Below, piece after piece: positions 7,118-15,614 of a DNA stretch of 64,000 nucleotides; within the stretch, counting starts at the first letter, position 1, and the number at the start of each line of letters is the position of its first letter. The position numbers were made by a program, and so were the translations under genes. Source of the stretch: Candidatus Anammoximicrobium sp. (GTDB lineage: Bacteria; Planctomycetota; Planctomycetia; Pirellulales; Pirellulaceae); NCBI GenBank assembly GCA_012515235.1, contig JAAYYU010000018.1, positions 1 through 64,000 of the forward strand, written 5' to 3'. Under the pieces are notes generated by a model. The model was given only the letters and a program-made list of their open reading frames with translations, had not been told where the DNA came from and ran no database searches.

Positions 7118-7744
7118 ATGACTACCTATTTCGATCAAGCGGCCGCTAATTGGGATGACAAACCGGCCAGGATCGAACTGCTGACCGCTGTCGCGGAAAC
7201 CATTTTTCGGCAGGTGCAACCGACGTCCTACATGGACGTGCTCGACTACGGTTGCGGCACCGGCCTGATCAGCTTCTTCCTGGCCCCGCACGTCGCCACG
7301 GTCACCGCGGCGGACAGTTCCGAAGGGATGCTGGACGTCCTGCGCCGGAAGATCGACCAGTCCGGCCTGCGCACGATCCGGCCGGTCTTGCTCGATTTGG
7401 AGCGGGATGCCGCGCCGGATGCCCGCTACGATCTGATCGTCGCGCACATGGTGATGCACCACGTGGCCGACACCGCGTGCATGTTGCGCAACTTCCACGC
7501 CCTGCTCTGGCCTGGTGGCACGCTGTGCATTTCCGACCTGGACACGGAGCCCGGTGTGTTCCACGACCCCCAAGCCATCGGCACGGTGCATCATCACGGA
7601 TTCGACCGTCAGGAACTTCGGGGGCTGATGGAACAAGCCGGTTTTGGCGATCTTCAGGACACCACCGCCCATGTCGTTCGCAAGCCGGTCGCGGACGGCG
7701 GACTGCGCGACTTTCCGGTGTTCCTGATGACGGGCAGGCGTTAG
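7118..7744 (+). CDS. Class I SAM-dependent methyltransferase
   Basis: A 208-residue protein of the Rossmann-fold methyltransferase family (methyltransferase type 11/12-like). Motif I is VLDYGCGTGLISFFLA, motif II the acidic TAADSSEGML, and motif IV YDLIVAHMVMHHVAD, with LWPGGTLCISDLDTEPG as the post-IV strand. The N-terminal YFDQAAANWDDKPARIEL is also typical. It probably methylates a small molecule; the substrate is unknown. The stop codon TAG (7742-7744) overlaps the first two bases of the 218-bp repeat R1 copy 2, so the repeat probably forms the transcript end. Confidence 0.88.
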   Translation: MTTYFDQAAANWDDKPARIELLTAVAETIFRQVQPTSYMDVLDYGCGTGLISFFLAPHVATVTAADSSEGMLDVLRRKIDQSGLRTIRPVLLDLERDAAPDARYDLIVAHMVMHHVADTACMLRNFHALLWPGGTLCISDLDTEPGVFHDPQAIGTVHHHGFDRQELRGLMEQAGFGDLQDTTAHVVRKPVADGGLRDFPVFLMTGRR

Positions 7745-7960
7745 CACCAAACGGGCAATGTCCACGGAAGGTCGCTGTCTACGATGGCGAGGTCGCGCGA
7801 AATGGGGTCAGGCTTACAGAATTCAATTTTGGCCGAGCAGAGTCGTAGGACGTGGCTGGCACCAAACTCGGCCAAAATTGAATTCTGTAAGCCTGACCCC
7901 AGCACCGAAACCGTGACTTCAACAACGACGCGGAGAAGTGTCGAAATCCCGTTTGGCGTT
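7743..7960. repeat. Palindromic repeat R1, copy 2 (full 218-bp form)
   Basis: The core at 7804-7900 is a 34-bp perfect inverted repeat (7804-7837 with 7867-7900, starting GGGGTCAGGCTTACAGAATT) around a 29-base loop. Arms of about 60 bp flank it. The outer ends carry CCAAACGGG and CCCGTTTGG as a nine-base terminal inverted repeat. GGCGTTAGCACC occurs at both edges (7737-7748 and 7955-7966). By eye it matches copy 3 (52305-52522, opposite orientation, same length) at about nine bases in ten. No reading frame in it looks coding. Confidence 0.85.
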
Positions 7961-7990
7961 AGCACCGGCGGACAGGAAGCCGGCAGGGCG

Positions 7991-9925
7991 TCATGGCGGC
8001 GACGGAACTTGGAGCGTATCGAGGATTGCTTCTTCCCAGCAATCGGGATAGATCAGGTTGGCCAGTTCATGGAACGTGCTGCCGTCGCTGGTGGGGTTGT
8101 CCAGCATGGCACGGAACTGCCGGCGCATCAAAGCCAGGCAGCGGTCGTAGGTTTCGCCGTGGATGCTGGCCCAGGTGGTCAGGCGGAGTTGGCCGTCGGC
8201 CAGAAGCCGCCAGCGATTGAGATTGGCCGCAGCGCTGCCCATCACGCACAGTTCGTCGACGATCCGTTCGCGGGCCAGCGTGTCGGCGTCGATGTACATC
8301 CAGTTGGCCGACACGGGATCGGCCAGGGTCGGGTCGATCACCAGCGTCAGTTGCTTGCCGGCGGCCGTGGTGACCTCCTTTACCTCGCGGAGGAACTGGG
8401 TGAGGAAATCGCCCTTGAGTTGCACGAAGCGAAGTTCGTCCAGGCTGTCCGGCCTGGCTTGCCGAGGGTCCTTGCCGTAGCGCCGCAGGTACTCCGCGAC
8501 GACCGGCTCGTTGAACCCATATCCCCGCGAGCCTTCGTTTCCCCCGCCCGCTTTGCGGCCCGGCCAGGGCGAATGGGACCGCGGACAGAGTTTGATGCCG
8601 TCGATGCCGTAGGCGCACAACTCTTTCATCTGTTCGACGCGGTATTGGCGGACCTCGGAATATGCATAGCACGGCACGCCGGGGATGTGTTTCTGCCCGT
8701 CGCGGCTGACCCACGTGTACTCCGGGTGGCGCTGGAAGAACTCGGTCGGCGGCGCGTAGTACAAGCTGTCGAAGATGGTCACTTCCGGATAGACCTGCAA
8801 GCCGTGTTTGTGGGCGTGCCGGACACACGACTCCAAGGGATCGATGGCCCGCATCACCGCCGCCATGCGGGCGTGCAGCGAGGGGATGTTGGCGCAACAG
8901 GTGTCCAGGCCTTCTTTGGTGTAGCCTTGAAAGACTTCCTCCAAGGCGGGCGTCATGACCTTGGTGTGGTAGGCCTCGGCGCCGCAGACGGAGACGCGAT
9001 AGTACACCCGGTCGAACCCGAAGTGGGCGCACAGCGCCATCAGGCGGTCCATCTCGGCGTCGCAGTGGCGAAGGTCCCAGCAATCGGTCCCGATACAGAT
9101 GTCGAAGAAGTCCAGGTTGATGGCGAAGTCCTTGCCGGTCAACTCGCCCACGCTCTTGCCTGTTGCCCGCGGGGCGGCCGGCAGCGGGGCCGCCGGTTCC
9201 GTTGCGGCCGGCTCAAGCGGGGCGTCGCTCAGCCGGGCCACGGGCTCGATCAGCAGATCGTCGATGGCCCCGCGCATCCAAGAGTGGCCCTGTTGCGTGC
9301 CGATCCAGAAAACCTCGCCCAGCCTGGCGGGGAACTGGGTACCGCGGGCTTCGGCTACCTTCCGACCGTCGATCAAGAACTGGGCCAGACCGCGGGAGCG
9401 GTCCGCCGTACAAACCAGATGATGCCAGGAGCCTGCTTCCCAAGTCTGGGAAGCGGTCGCCAGCGAGAACCAATTGCCGCCGAAGTTCACGCCCTTGGCG
9501 TTCCCCTGGTCGTCGCCGAAGAAGAAGACGAAGTAATTCGTGCCGGAGCGTTTGAGGATGCCGATCCGGTTTTTCAGGTCCGGCGTCTCGTGGTAGAAGT
9601 AGACGAGTTGCTGAAAAAAGTAGTCGGCAAGCGGTTTTTCATGCCGCACCCAGAATGAGATCGTGAACTGGTCGCGATTGAAGTTCCCGGTCGGGTACGT
9701 CAACACGGCGGGGCGCTGGATCGAAACCGCGCGGCCTTGCCGCCCTTCGACGAACTCGACGCCCTGAGACTCCAGCGGCGCGACGCCTGACGCGTCCTGC
9801 AACTGGCCGTCGAACGGACAACTCAGCACCGTGATTTCCGCCGCAGCCAGGGCGGCCAGGGCGGCCACAAGCATCAGGGCTGCCGCGGCCTGTGGCCCGA
9901 ATGTGGCGCGTCTCGCGAATTCCAC
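7991..9925 (-). CDS. Secreted LamG-like plus glycoside-hydrolase-like TIM-barrel protein
   Basis: A 644-residue protein with an N-terminal signal peptide (hydrophobic residues about 12-29, ending ALAAAEI). Residues about 35-230 look like a concanavalin/LamG domain (FTISFWVRHEK, WHHLVCTADRSRGLAQFLID, IGTQQGHSWMRGAIDDLLIE). A linker rich in Ala/Pro/Glu follows. Residues about 275-640 resemble a glycosyl-hydrolase-like barrel of the GHL10 kind (GLQVYPEVTIFD, FFQRHPEYTWVSRDGQ, YGIDGIKLCPRSHSP). It is probably exported and binds or cleaves polysaccharide; enzymatic activity is unproven. It is the last of four minus-strand genes running from ispE. Confidence 0.6.
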   Translation of the reverse strand: MEFARRATFGPQAAAALMLVAALAALAAAEITVLSCPFDGQLQDASGVAPLESQGVEFVEGRQGRAVSIQRPAVLTYPTGNFNRDQFTISFWVRHEKPLADYFFQQLVYFYHETPDLKNRIGILKRSGTNYFVFFFGDDQGNAKGVNFGGNWFSLATASQTWEAGSWHHLVCTADRSRGLAQFLIDGRKVAEARGTQFPARLGEVFWIGTQQGHSWMRGAIDDLLIEPVARLSDAPLEPAATEPAAPLPAAPRATGKSVGELTGKDFAINLDFFDICIGTDCWDLRHCDAEMDRLMALCAHFGFDRVYYRVSVCGAEAYHTKVMTPALEEVFQGYTKEGLDTCCANIPSLHARMAAVMRAIDPLESCVRHAHKHGLQVYPEVTIFDSLYYAPPTEFFQRHPEYTWVSRDGQKHIPGVPCYAYSEVRQYRVEQMKELCAYGIDGIKLCPRSHSPWPGRKAGGGNEGSRGYGFNEPVVAEYLRRYGKDPRQARPDSLDELRFVQLKGDFLTQFLREVKEVTTAAGKQLTLVIDPTLADPVSANWMYIDADTLARERIVDELCVMGSAAANLNRWRLLADGQLRLTTWASIHGETYDRCLALMRRQFRAMLDNPTSDGSTFHELANLIYPDCWEEAILDTLQVPSPP

Positions 9926-9941
9926 TTCCGCCTCCCTTTTC

Positions 9942-11336
9942 TCAGTCGCCGGGGCTCGCTTCCTTGTTCAGATACACGCGAAACACCCAAGCGTGCTTGG
10001 TGTAATCGTACTGCCTGCTCCAGGCGTGGCCGCGCGAGCTGGCGGCATCTTTGACGATCCGCCAGACGTAATTCCCGTCCGGATGCGATCGGTTGGTGAG
10101 GCAGATCCAATAGGTGCGGCCCTTTTTCACTGGCACCGGGGGATTCAGCGGCGCGCTGCCCCAGCGGTAGGCGGGCTCCAGCCCGAACTCAGCGGCCGGG
10201 ATGTCCGTCTGCGCCAGCAGGCTGTTTGCCGGCCGGCCGTCGTCGTCGTCGCGGATCTCCACGTGCAGCGGCGGCGGCAGCGGCCCGCGCGAGCCGCGGA
10301 CGGCCGCGTACACTTGGACCAACGGGCAGGCCCCGTCGCGCGACGGCACGAAGCTCTGGGCCACGCCGTGCAGGCTGGCCTGATCGTTGGCCCCTTGCTC
10401 CGCAACCTCCTGATCGAGGACCAACTCGCCTTTGGCCAGGGCGGCTTCCAGGGCCGCCCGGCGCTGCTGGGACTCTTTCAGCCCGGCAACGGCCACGGGC
10501 ACGACCTGGTTCACGGTCTGGACGGGGAACTCATACAGCCAAGACAACTGGCAGGTGTCGTTCTGGACAACATCCAGGACGGTCCGGCCGAGCAGTCCCG
10601 CATGCTGTTTTTCCGCGACGGCCCGCGCGTCGAGGAAGCTGCCGGCCTGCAGCGGCGCGTCCCGCAGCAGCCGCAGGCGATGGAAGTTCATCCGCCCGGC
10701 TTCGCTGAGCGCCACGACGTCGGCCGTGCCGTCGCGGACCAGATCGGCCACGGGGACATAGTGACTCCGCGCCGTTTCGGGCGAGATTTCGGACAGCGGC
10801 ACGCACAGGGCCAACCGCTGCTGGGCTCCGAGTTGCTTTTTGACCTCGCGGATGCTCTGTCCCAAGTCATCTCCCTGCCGTTTGACCGCCAGCAAGGCCG
10901 CCCGGTTGCCGGGATCGGTCGGTTCTCCCGCAGGCGGAGCGAAGACCAGGGCCAGCCCTTCGACGGGCAGTGGGTTCAGAACACGGGCGACGTCCGCGGC
11001 AATCTCGCTGGGCAGTTGCACGGCGGCCCAGAGCCGGGTTCCGTGCGTCCTGGCCTGGACCGACAACTGGCCCATCAGCGCCGCCGTCGCGGCGTTTGCA
11101 TCCCCGACGACGATCATCGCACCGTCGGCGCCGTGGGCCGCGCAGAAGTCCAGTTGGGTTTGGGCGGCCTGCAGCGTCTGTGCGGCCGTTGCTGCCGCCG
11201 GCGGCCGGATGCCGACGACCAGTTCACGGCCCTCGATTTCTCCGCGGGCCGGACGGCACACACCCAGCGAGGCCGCGGCGAGCGCAACGGCCCAGAGATG
11301 GATGGCGACTCGATTCTCAGTGAATTCAACGATCAT
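9942..11336 (-). CDS. Secreted protein of unknown function with C-terminal choice-of-anchor-like domain
   Basis: A 464-residue protein. The ATG at 11336 lies 10 bases after the spoVG stop, and upstream in-frame codons only translate spoVG DNA in another frame. Residues about 10-32 are a signal peptide. Residues about 35-290 look like an alpha/beta barrel-like region (ELVVGIRPP, GADGAMIVVGDANAAT, VEGLALVFAP) that I cannot assign. Residues about 350-460 (VAQSFVPSRDG, LHVEIRDDDDGRPANSLLAQ, VPVKKGRTYWICLTN) resemble the beta-sandwich found at the ends of secreted planctomycete proteins (choice-of-anchor R-like). Only 16 bases separate it from the glycosidase-like gene, so the two may act together outside the cytoplasm. 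Confidence 0.55.
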   Translation of the reverse strand: MIVEFTENRVAIHLWAVALAAASLGVCRPARGEIEGRELVVGIRPPAAATAAQTLQAAQTQLDFCAAHGADGAMIVVGDANAATAALMGQLSVQARTHGTRLWAAVQLPSEIAADVARVLNPLPVEGLALVFAPPAGEPTDPGNRAALLAVKRQGDDLGQSIREVKKQLGAQQRLALCVPLSEISPETARSHYVPVADLVRDGTADVVALSEAGRMNFHRLRLLRDAPLQAGSFLDARAVAEKQHAGLLGRTVLDVVQNDTCQLSWLYEFPVQTVNQVVPVAVAGLKESQQRRAALEAALAKGELVLDQEVAEQGANDQASLHGVAQSFVPSRDGACPLVQVYAAVRGSRGPLPPPLHVEIRDDDDGRPANSLLAQTDIPAAEFGLEPAYRWGSAPLNPPVPVKKGRTYWICLTNRSHPDGNYVWRIVKDAASSRGHAWSRQYDYTKHAWVFRVYLNKEASPGD

Positions 11337-11346
11337 CGCAGGTCCC

Positions 11347-11937
11347 TCAATCGTCGAAGATCCCGGCGCCAAATTCGCGGCGGTGGGTTTGGGATGACGG
11401 CGTCGTGGTCTGCGGAGCGGGAGGATGGTGCGGCGGCGGGGGCGTGGACTCCGCCGGCTGGATTTGCGTGGTCGCCGGGCGTTCGGGCGATTCGGGCGGG
11501 AATTCGACGTCGAAGTCGTCCTCGTCGTAGTCCTCGTCATAGCGGGACGCGTAGCCCGGCTCCTTGGCGCGTTCCAACTCGCTTTTATATTCGGCGATGA
11601 CCCGCGTTTGGATCATTTCACGGCACGCCGAGTTGATCGGGTGGGCGATGTCTGCGTACAGCTTGGCTCGGCCCTCCGGATCGCGCACCGCGCGTTCTTG
11701 CGGCTGCGCGTGACCGCACTGATTACAGTAGCGTGCCCGCAAGTGGTTTTTGGCGTGGCATTTCGGGCAGTGCCCGGTCAATTTCCGGCTGGGCATCGCC
11801 ACGAACGGGCCGCTGGTCCCGTCGATGATCTTCAGATCCCGCACCACAAAGCTATTGTCGAAGGTGATCGAACAAAACGCCCGCAGACGGTCGTCCGAAT
11901 CTTCCATGAGCTTGTTGCGAACCTCGGTGATCTCCAT
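11347..11937 (-). CDS. spoVG: SpoVG family protein with inserted zinc ribbon
   Basis: A 196-residue protein starting [20 protein letters not shown] after a strong GAGGAGG. Residues 1-50 and about 82-120 match SpoVG ([43 protein letters not shown]), a small protein that binds RNA or DNA in Firmicutes. Between these halves residues 57-74 read C-P-K-C, ten residues, C-N-Q-C, a four-cysteine zinc-ribbon knuckle absent from the roughly 97-residue Bacillus protein. The C-terminal third is acidic, then Pro/Thr-rich and probably disordered. It follows ispE directly, a neighbourhood also known in Bacillus. A post-transcriptional or nucleoid regulatory role is an inference. Confidence 0.85.
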   Translation of the reverse strand: MEITEVRNKLMEDSDDRLRAFCSITFDNSFVVRDLKIIDGTSGPFVAMPSRKLTGHCPKCHAKNHLRARYCNQCGHAQPQERAVRDPEGRAKLYADIAHPINSACREMIQTRVIAEYKSELERAKEPGYASRYDEDYDEDDFDVEFPPESPERPATTQIQPAESTPPPPHHPPAPQTTTPSSQTHRREFGAGIFDD

Positions 11938-12043
11938 AGCCGCTCCTCCTCAAAGTTGGCTCGCCGCTTCACTGCTTCCAGGCCAAACCTCCTCACGGTG
12001 CAGAATTTCCCCGCGACGCGGGACGCCCCGCACTGTCAAACCG

Positions 12044-12991
12044 TCACTCGCAACGCGACGCCCCATGGAGCGTCCGCGTTGCGAACACGGTCGACCAACC
12101 GGCCGCTCGCAACCGCGCCGCGACGCGCCGCGCGTGGTCCGCGTGCCGACAAATCCCGACGAAACTTGTTCCACTGCCGCTCATCCGGTATCCCAGGCAG
12201 TCGAGACGATCGCAGGCGTTCTGCAGCCGTTCGATCCAAGGCGACAACTGCTCGGCGGCTTGCTCCAGCCGGTTGAACAGCAGTCGCCCTACGTTTACTG
12301 CGTCGCCGCGTCGGCCGGCCGCCAGGATGGCGTCCACACTGCGGGTCTGCTCTGCCAGCCTGCAAACCCGATACACGTGGGCGGTCGATAGGCCCGCCGG
12401 CGGCTTGACGACGACCATGTGCAGCGGCTGCCAACCCGTGATGCTTTCAATTTGTTCGCCACGGCCACGACACAGGCACGGACCGCCCTGGAGAAAAAAG
12501 GGCACGTCGCTGCCAATCTCTGCGGCCACCTCCGCCAGCCGTCGTCGGCTCCAGCCCAAGCCCCAGGCCACGTTGGCTGCTGCCAGTCCCGCCGCAGCGT
12601 CACTGGACGCTCCGCCCAGTCCCGCCGCCATCGGGATGCGTTTCACCAACGCCATGTCGGCACCCTGCCGGACGCCCGCCAACTCTCGCAGACGCCGAAC
12701 GCTTTTCACCAGCAGATTGTCCTCGCCAGCGGGAATCGCTTCCCAGGTGCCGGTGCCTGCCGAACCGTCGCGGCGCCGCTGACTTTCCACGCCGCGCGAC
12801 CAGCGACACGTGAAACTCAAAGTCCCTGTCGAGTTCGCCGCCAACGAAACACGATCAAACAGACCGACGGGCGTCATGAGCGTTTCGATCTCATGATAGC
12901 CGTCAGCGCGTCGAGACAAGACCTCCAGAAAAAGGTTCACCTTGGCCGGGGTCTGCACCTCGACCAACGTGCCGCGACGACGAACGTACAT
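12044..12991 (-). CDS. ispE: 4-diphosphocytidyl-2-C-methyl-D-erythritol kinase
   Basis: GHMP-family kinase of the MEP isoprenoid pathway. It phosphorylates CDP-methylerythritol at the 2-hydroxyl with ATP. Visible motifs are TPAKVNLFLEVLSRRADGYH near the N-terminus, the Gly-rich ATP loop PMAAGLGGASSDAAAG, GSDVPFFLQGG, and GYRMSGSGTSFVG in the C-terminal part. With the chosen start (MYVRRRGTLVEV, 12991) the protein is 315 residues, close to the family norm of about 290. Upstream in-frame ATGs at 13039 and 13096 cannot be excluded. A GAGGG lies just before 12991, with short spacing. Cytosolic; first gene of the ispE-spoVG series. Confidence 0.9.
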   Translation of the reverse strand: MYVRRRGTLVEVQTPAKVNLFLEVLSRRADGYHEIETLMTPVGLFDRVSLAANSTGTLSFTCRWSRGVESQRRRDGSAGTGTWEAIPAGEDNLLVKSVRRLRELAGVRQGADMALVKRIPMAAGLGGASSDAAAGLAAANVAWGLGWSRRRLAEVAAEIGSDVPFFLQGGPCLCRGRGEQIESITGWQPLHMVVVKPPAGLSTAHVYRVCRLAEQTRSVDAILAAGRRGDAVNVGRLLFNRLEQAAEQLSPWIERLQNACDRLDCLGYRMSGSGTSFVGICRHADHARRVAARLRAAGWSTVFATRTLHGASRCE

Positions 12992-13102
12992 ATCCCTCGC
13001 GGGTAAAACCACGTTGCCCCAACTGACGTTCGCAATCATCCGGACATGTCCCAGAGAAGCCGCCTGGAGTTGTCCCCGGCCGGCCGTCCGGATCATCGCT
13101 TC

Positions 13103-13207
13103 TAACAGCCTGTTGCATCAAGCGGAGAGGCACCTCGCGGTGTTCCTTTTTCCGTTGGGCTTCTCCGACGCAACTCGGAGCCAGTCCCCTTTTTCAACAG
13201 GCTGCTA
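13103..13207. repeat. Palindromic repeat R2, copy 1
   Basis: The terminal inverted repeats TAACAGCCTGTTG (13103-13115) and CAACAGGCTGCTA (13195-13207) differ at one position. The interior, read on the minus strand (CTGGCTCCGAGTTGCG, GGAAAAAGG, ACCGCGAGGTG), aligns with the plus strand of copy 2 at 50220-50317 (CTGGCGCCGAGCTGCA, GGAAAAACGG, ACCGAGAGGTG). Both copies end in runs of T or A next to the CCTGTTG motif. It is a non-autonomous, MITE- or REP-like unit. Confidence 0.75.
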
Positions 13208-13490
13208 ACACAGCCGTCCATTTTACTGGAGTGAAATCAACGGTCAAGGCGAAGGCCGCCTTTCTGCCGGGCAAAGGTCAGGCGGCAAGTGTGCGTTCAA
13301 GCTCAACTGGCTTGCGACATGCTGCGTGCGGGAGATGTCTGTCCGGGCTGTCGGGGTTGCAGTCGTCAGAGCGCGGGTTGGGAGCGGCCGCAAGGGATTG
13401 GCGACGGCGATTGCCACTGGCGGGACAGATCGGACACGGACTGCTCAGCGCGGCGCAAAGTTGCGTTGCGACAGAGAACATGTCACGATA

Positions 13491-13513
13491 TGCGCACTCG
13501 GCGCAAGTGCGCA
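13491..13513 (+). promoter_or_regulatory. Inverted repeat upstream of the alpha/beta hydrolase gene
   Basis: A perfect eight-base inverted repeat TGCGCACT/AGTGCGCA with a seven-base spacer, centred about 52 bases before the ATG at 13554. There is no T-run, so it is more likely an operator or an mRNA leader hairpin than a terminator. Confidence 0.3.
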
Positions 13514-13553
13514 AGACAACTTCTGCTCAACAGCCATTACGAAAGGCCCATGA

Positions 13554-14420
13554 ATGTTTCCGTTGCGTCATGTCACCCGGCGAGTGCTGCTCGCCTGCGC
13601 AGTTTGTCTGACCGCTTCCATCAGCTGGCATCACACGCCTGTCGCCGCGGCCGAGGGCGTTTCACCTTTTCCGGGCGTCAAGAGCAATTGGCACGGGTTC
13701 GACCGTTACGAGTTTCCGGTGCAAGGGAAAGTGGCGTCGGTCGTACTGCCGCGTCAGGCGGCGTCGGGCAAGCCCTGGGTTTGGCACGGCGAGTTCTTTG
13801 GCCACAAACCGGCGCCGGACATCGCCCTGTTAGGCAAGGGGTTCCACATCGTCTACCTGCGCGTTCCCGACATGCTCGGCTGCCCGGTCGCGGTGGCCGC
13901 ATGGAATGCGCTGTACGGCGAATTGACCGGCGAGTATGGGTTCAGCGAGAAGGCGGCCTTGGTCGGTCTCAGTCGCGGCGGATTGTATGTCTACAATTGG
14001 GCCGCCGCCAACCCGGACAAGGTCGCTTGCATTTACGCCGACGCCGCCGTGTGCGATTTCAAGAGTTGGCCGGGCGGCAAAGGAAAGGGCAAGGGCAGCC
14101 CGCGCGATTGGAAATTGGTCATGGAACGGTACGGATTCAAGTCCGAGGCGGAAGCGCTGGCCTACGACAAGAACCCGGTCGACAATCTCGCGCCGTTGGC
14201 CAAGGCCGGTGTGCCGTTGCTGCACGTCTATGGCGATGCGGACGACGTCGTGCCTTGGGACGAGAATACGGGCCTGGTCGCCGAACGCTACCGCAAGCTG
14301 GGAGGCTCGATAACGCTGATCGCCAAGCCCGGTGTCGCCCATCACCCGCACGGCCTGGACGACTCGACGCCCATCGTGGAGTTCATCCTGCGGCACGCGG
14401 CGAAACCTCGACCGGAATGA
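13554..14420 (+). CDS. Secreted alpha/beta hydrolase
   Basis: A 288-residue protein whose ATG at 13554 follows GAAAGG at eight bases. Residues about 8-33 are a signal peptide (RRVLLACAVCLTASISW...VAAAEG). The alpha/beta-hydrolase triad is visible. The nucleophile Ser is in ALVGLSRGGLYVYNWA, the acid is probably Asp in HVYGDADDVVPWDE, and the His is in KPGVAHHPHGLDD. Residues about 40-85 form an unusual N-terminal strand region (NWHGFDRYEFPV, GKPWVWHGEFFGHKPAPDIA) seen in planctomycete esterase-like proteins. It is probably a periplasmic esterase or sugar-ester hydrolase; the substrate is unknown. Confidence 0.75.
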   Translation: MFPLRHVTRRVLLACAVCLTASISWHHTPVAAAEGVSPFPGVKSNWHGFDRYEFPVQGKVASVVLPRQAASGKPWVWHGEFFGHKPAPDIALLGKGFHIVYLRVPDMLGCPVAVAAWNALYGELTGEYGFSEKAALVGLSRGGLYVYNWAAANPDKVACIYADAAVCDFKSWPGGKGKGKGSPRDWKLVMERYGFKSEAEALAYDKNPVDNLAPLAKAGVPLLHVYGDADDVVPWDENTGLVAERYRKLGGSITLIAKPGVAHHPHGLDDSTPIVEFILRHAAKPRPE

Positions 14421-14609
14421 GTGCCTGACGCCGCCGTCCAGAAGGGGGCCTGCGAGAAGGCAGCGCCGTCCCGTTCGGCATCGGTGGGCCGTTTCGCCAC
14501 GAACGCGGGAAGTGAGCGGAACGGCGTCCGCCGCCGGTTTCCGTGACGACCCGCGGCGAGCGCCGTCCGACTCACTCGCCGCAGCCCCAGTCTGGGACTT
14601 GACAGTGTC

Positions 14610-15614
14610 TTACGGCGCGGGGTTGGCCGCCTTGCTCGGGGCGGCGGCTGCCTTGGCCGCCTCGCTCGGAACGGCTGCGGGCTTGGCCGCCTTGGCCTTT
14701 GTGGGGGGCAGCGTTTCGGGCGCGATCGTTTCCAGCGTCTGTTGGGCCGCTTTGCGGACGGTATCGTCGCTGTCCTTCAACAGCGATTGAATCTGGGGCA
14801 GCACGGCGCGGGACGGCTGGCCGATCTGTCCCAGTGCGCGGACTGCCTTGCGGCGGACGCGCGGAGCCGGATCGTCCAGCACGGCCGCCAGCGGAGCAAC
14901 GGCCTTCGTCGCTAGCGGTCCGAGATCCCCCAGCGCCTCGGCGGCATGTTCCCGGATTGTCGCCGTGGGATACAACAGCGCGGCCGCCAGCGAGGCCGCA
15001 GCGCCGGGCGTCTCGGCGCCGACCTTGCCGATCGCGCGGGCCGCGTTCCAGCGGGTCTCGGAATCCAATTCCGGATTGGCCAGGATCTCCTCCAGGACCG
15101 CCAGCCCAGGGTTGGCGGCTTTCCGATACTCGCTCAACGCCCGCACGTGAACCGGATTCGGCTCGCGGCGGAGCAGATCCAGCAGTGCCGGCACAGCCAC
15201 GTCCGCGGGCACGCCCGTCGTCGGGAGCGCGGGCGAAGCGACGCTCCGCACGTGCTTGTCGGGGTCCTGCAGTGCTGCGATCAGACTGACGCCGGCGTCC
15301 TCCGCTCCGGCTCCCACCGTGCCCAGCAATTCCGCGGCCAGGCAACGCACCGCGGCGCTGGCACGCTGCCGGTCCCCCAAGATGGCCGCCAGCACCGGCG
15401 CCGCCTCCGAGCCGGCGGCTTCCAGCGTTTCCATCGCCTCGGCCTGTGCGGCCGGACCACCGCTCAACATCCGCCGCCAATGACTCGCCGGGCAGCCCTG
15501 ATAGAACGGCTCGCCTTGGACGTATCCCCACACCGCAAGCAACGGCTGCCGGCCGGCGACGATCAACGCCACGGCCACTGCAAACGTGATTCCCAGGACG
15601 ATCTTTGTCTTCAT
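14610..15614 (-). CDS. Membrane-anchored HEAT-repeat protein
   Basis: A 334-residue protein starting MKTKIVLGITFAVAVALIVA, one N-terminal membrane segment or uncleaved signal. The rest is a solenoid of about seven HEAT/PBS-lyase-type repeats, for example AVRCLAAELLGTVG, DPDKHVRSVASPALPT, ETRWNAARAIGKVGAE, IREHAAEALGDLG and APRVRRKAVRALGQIGQPSR. The C-terminus is Ala/Lys/Pro-rich low complexity (KAKAAKPAAVPSEAAKAA). Such repeats bind proteins; no catalytic site is visible. Upstream in-frame codons (15615-15866) lack a ribosome-binding site and coding character. It is divergent from the PEP carboxykinase fusion gene. Confidence 0.75.
   Translation of the reverse strand: MKTKIVLGITFAVAVALIVAGRQPLLAVWGYVQGEPFYQGCPASHWRRMLSGGPAAQAEAMETLEAAGSEAAPVLAAILGDRQRASAAVRCLAAELLGTVGAGAEDAGVSLIAALQDPDKHVRSVASPALPTTGVPADVAVPALLDLLRREPNPVHVRALSEYRKAANPGLAVLEEILANPELDSETRWNAARAIGKVGAETPGAAASLAAALLYPTATIREHAAEALGDLGPLATKAVAPLAAVLDDPAPRVRRKAVRALGQIGQPSRAVLPQIQSLLKDSDDTVRKAAQQTLETIAPETLPPTKAKAAKPAAVPSEAAKAAAAPSKAANPAP

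Larger units (their letters stand above)
12992..13553. other. Gene-free region between ispE and a divergent hydrolase gene
   Basis: It contains palindromic repeat R2 copy 1 (13103-13207). About 40 bases upstream of the hydrolase start, TGCGCACT (13491-13498) and AGTGCGCA (13506-13513) form a perfect 8-pair inverted repeat that could be an operator or leader hairpin. I see no coding sequence; the overlapping open frames lack ribosome-binding sites and family resemblance. Confidence 0.5.

Noticed and set aside
7784-9658. 624-codon plus-strand frame starting in repeat R1
   Set aside because: Its first 45 codons translate the R1 palindrome and the rest is antisense to the glycosidase-like gene. 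The same R1-derived start appears on the other strand at 52481, which shows it is repeat sequence, not protein.
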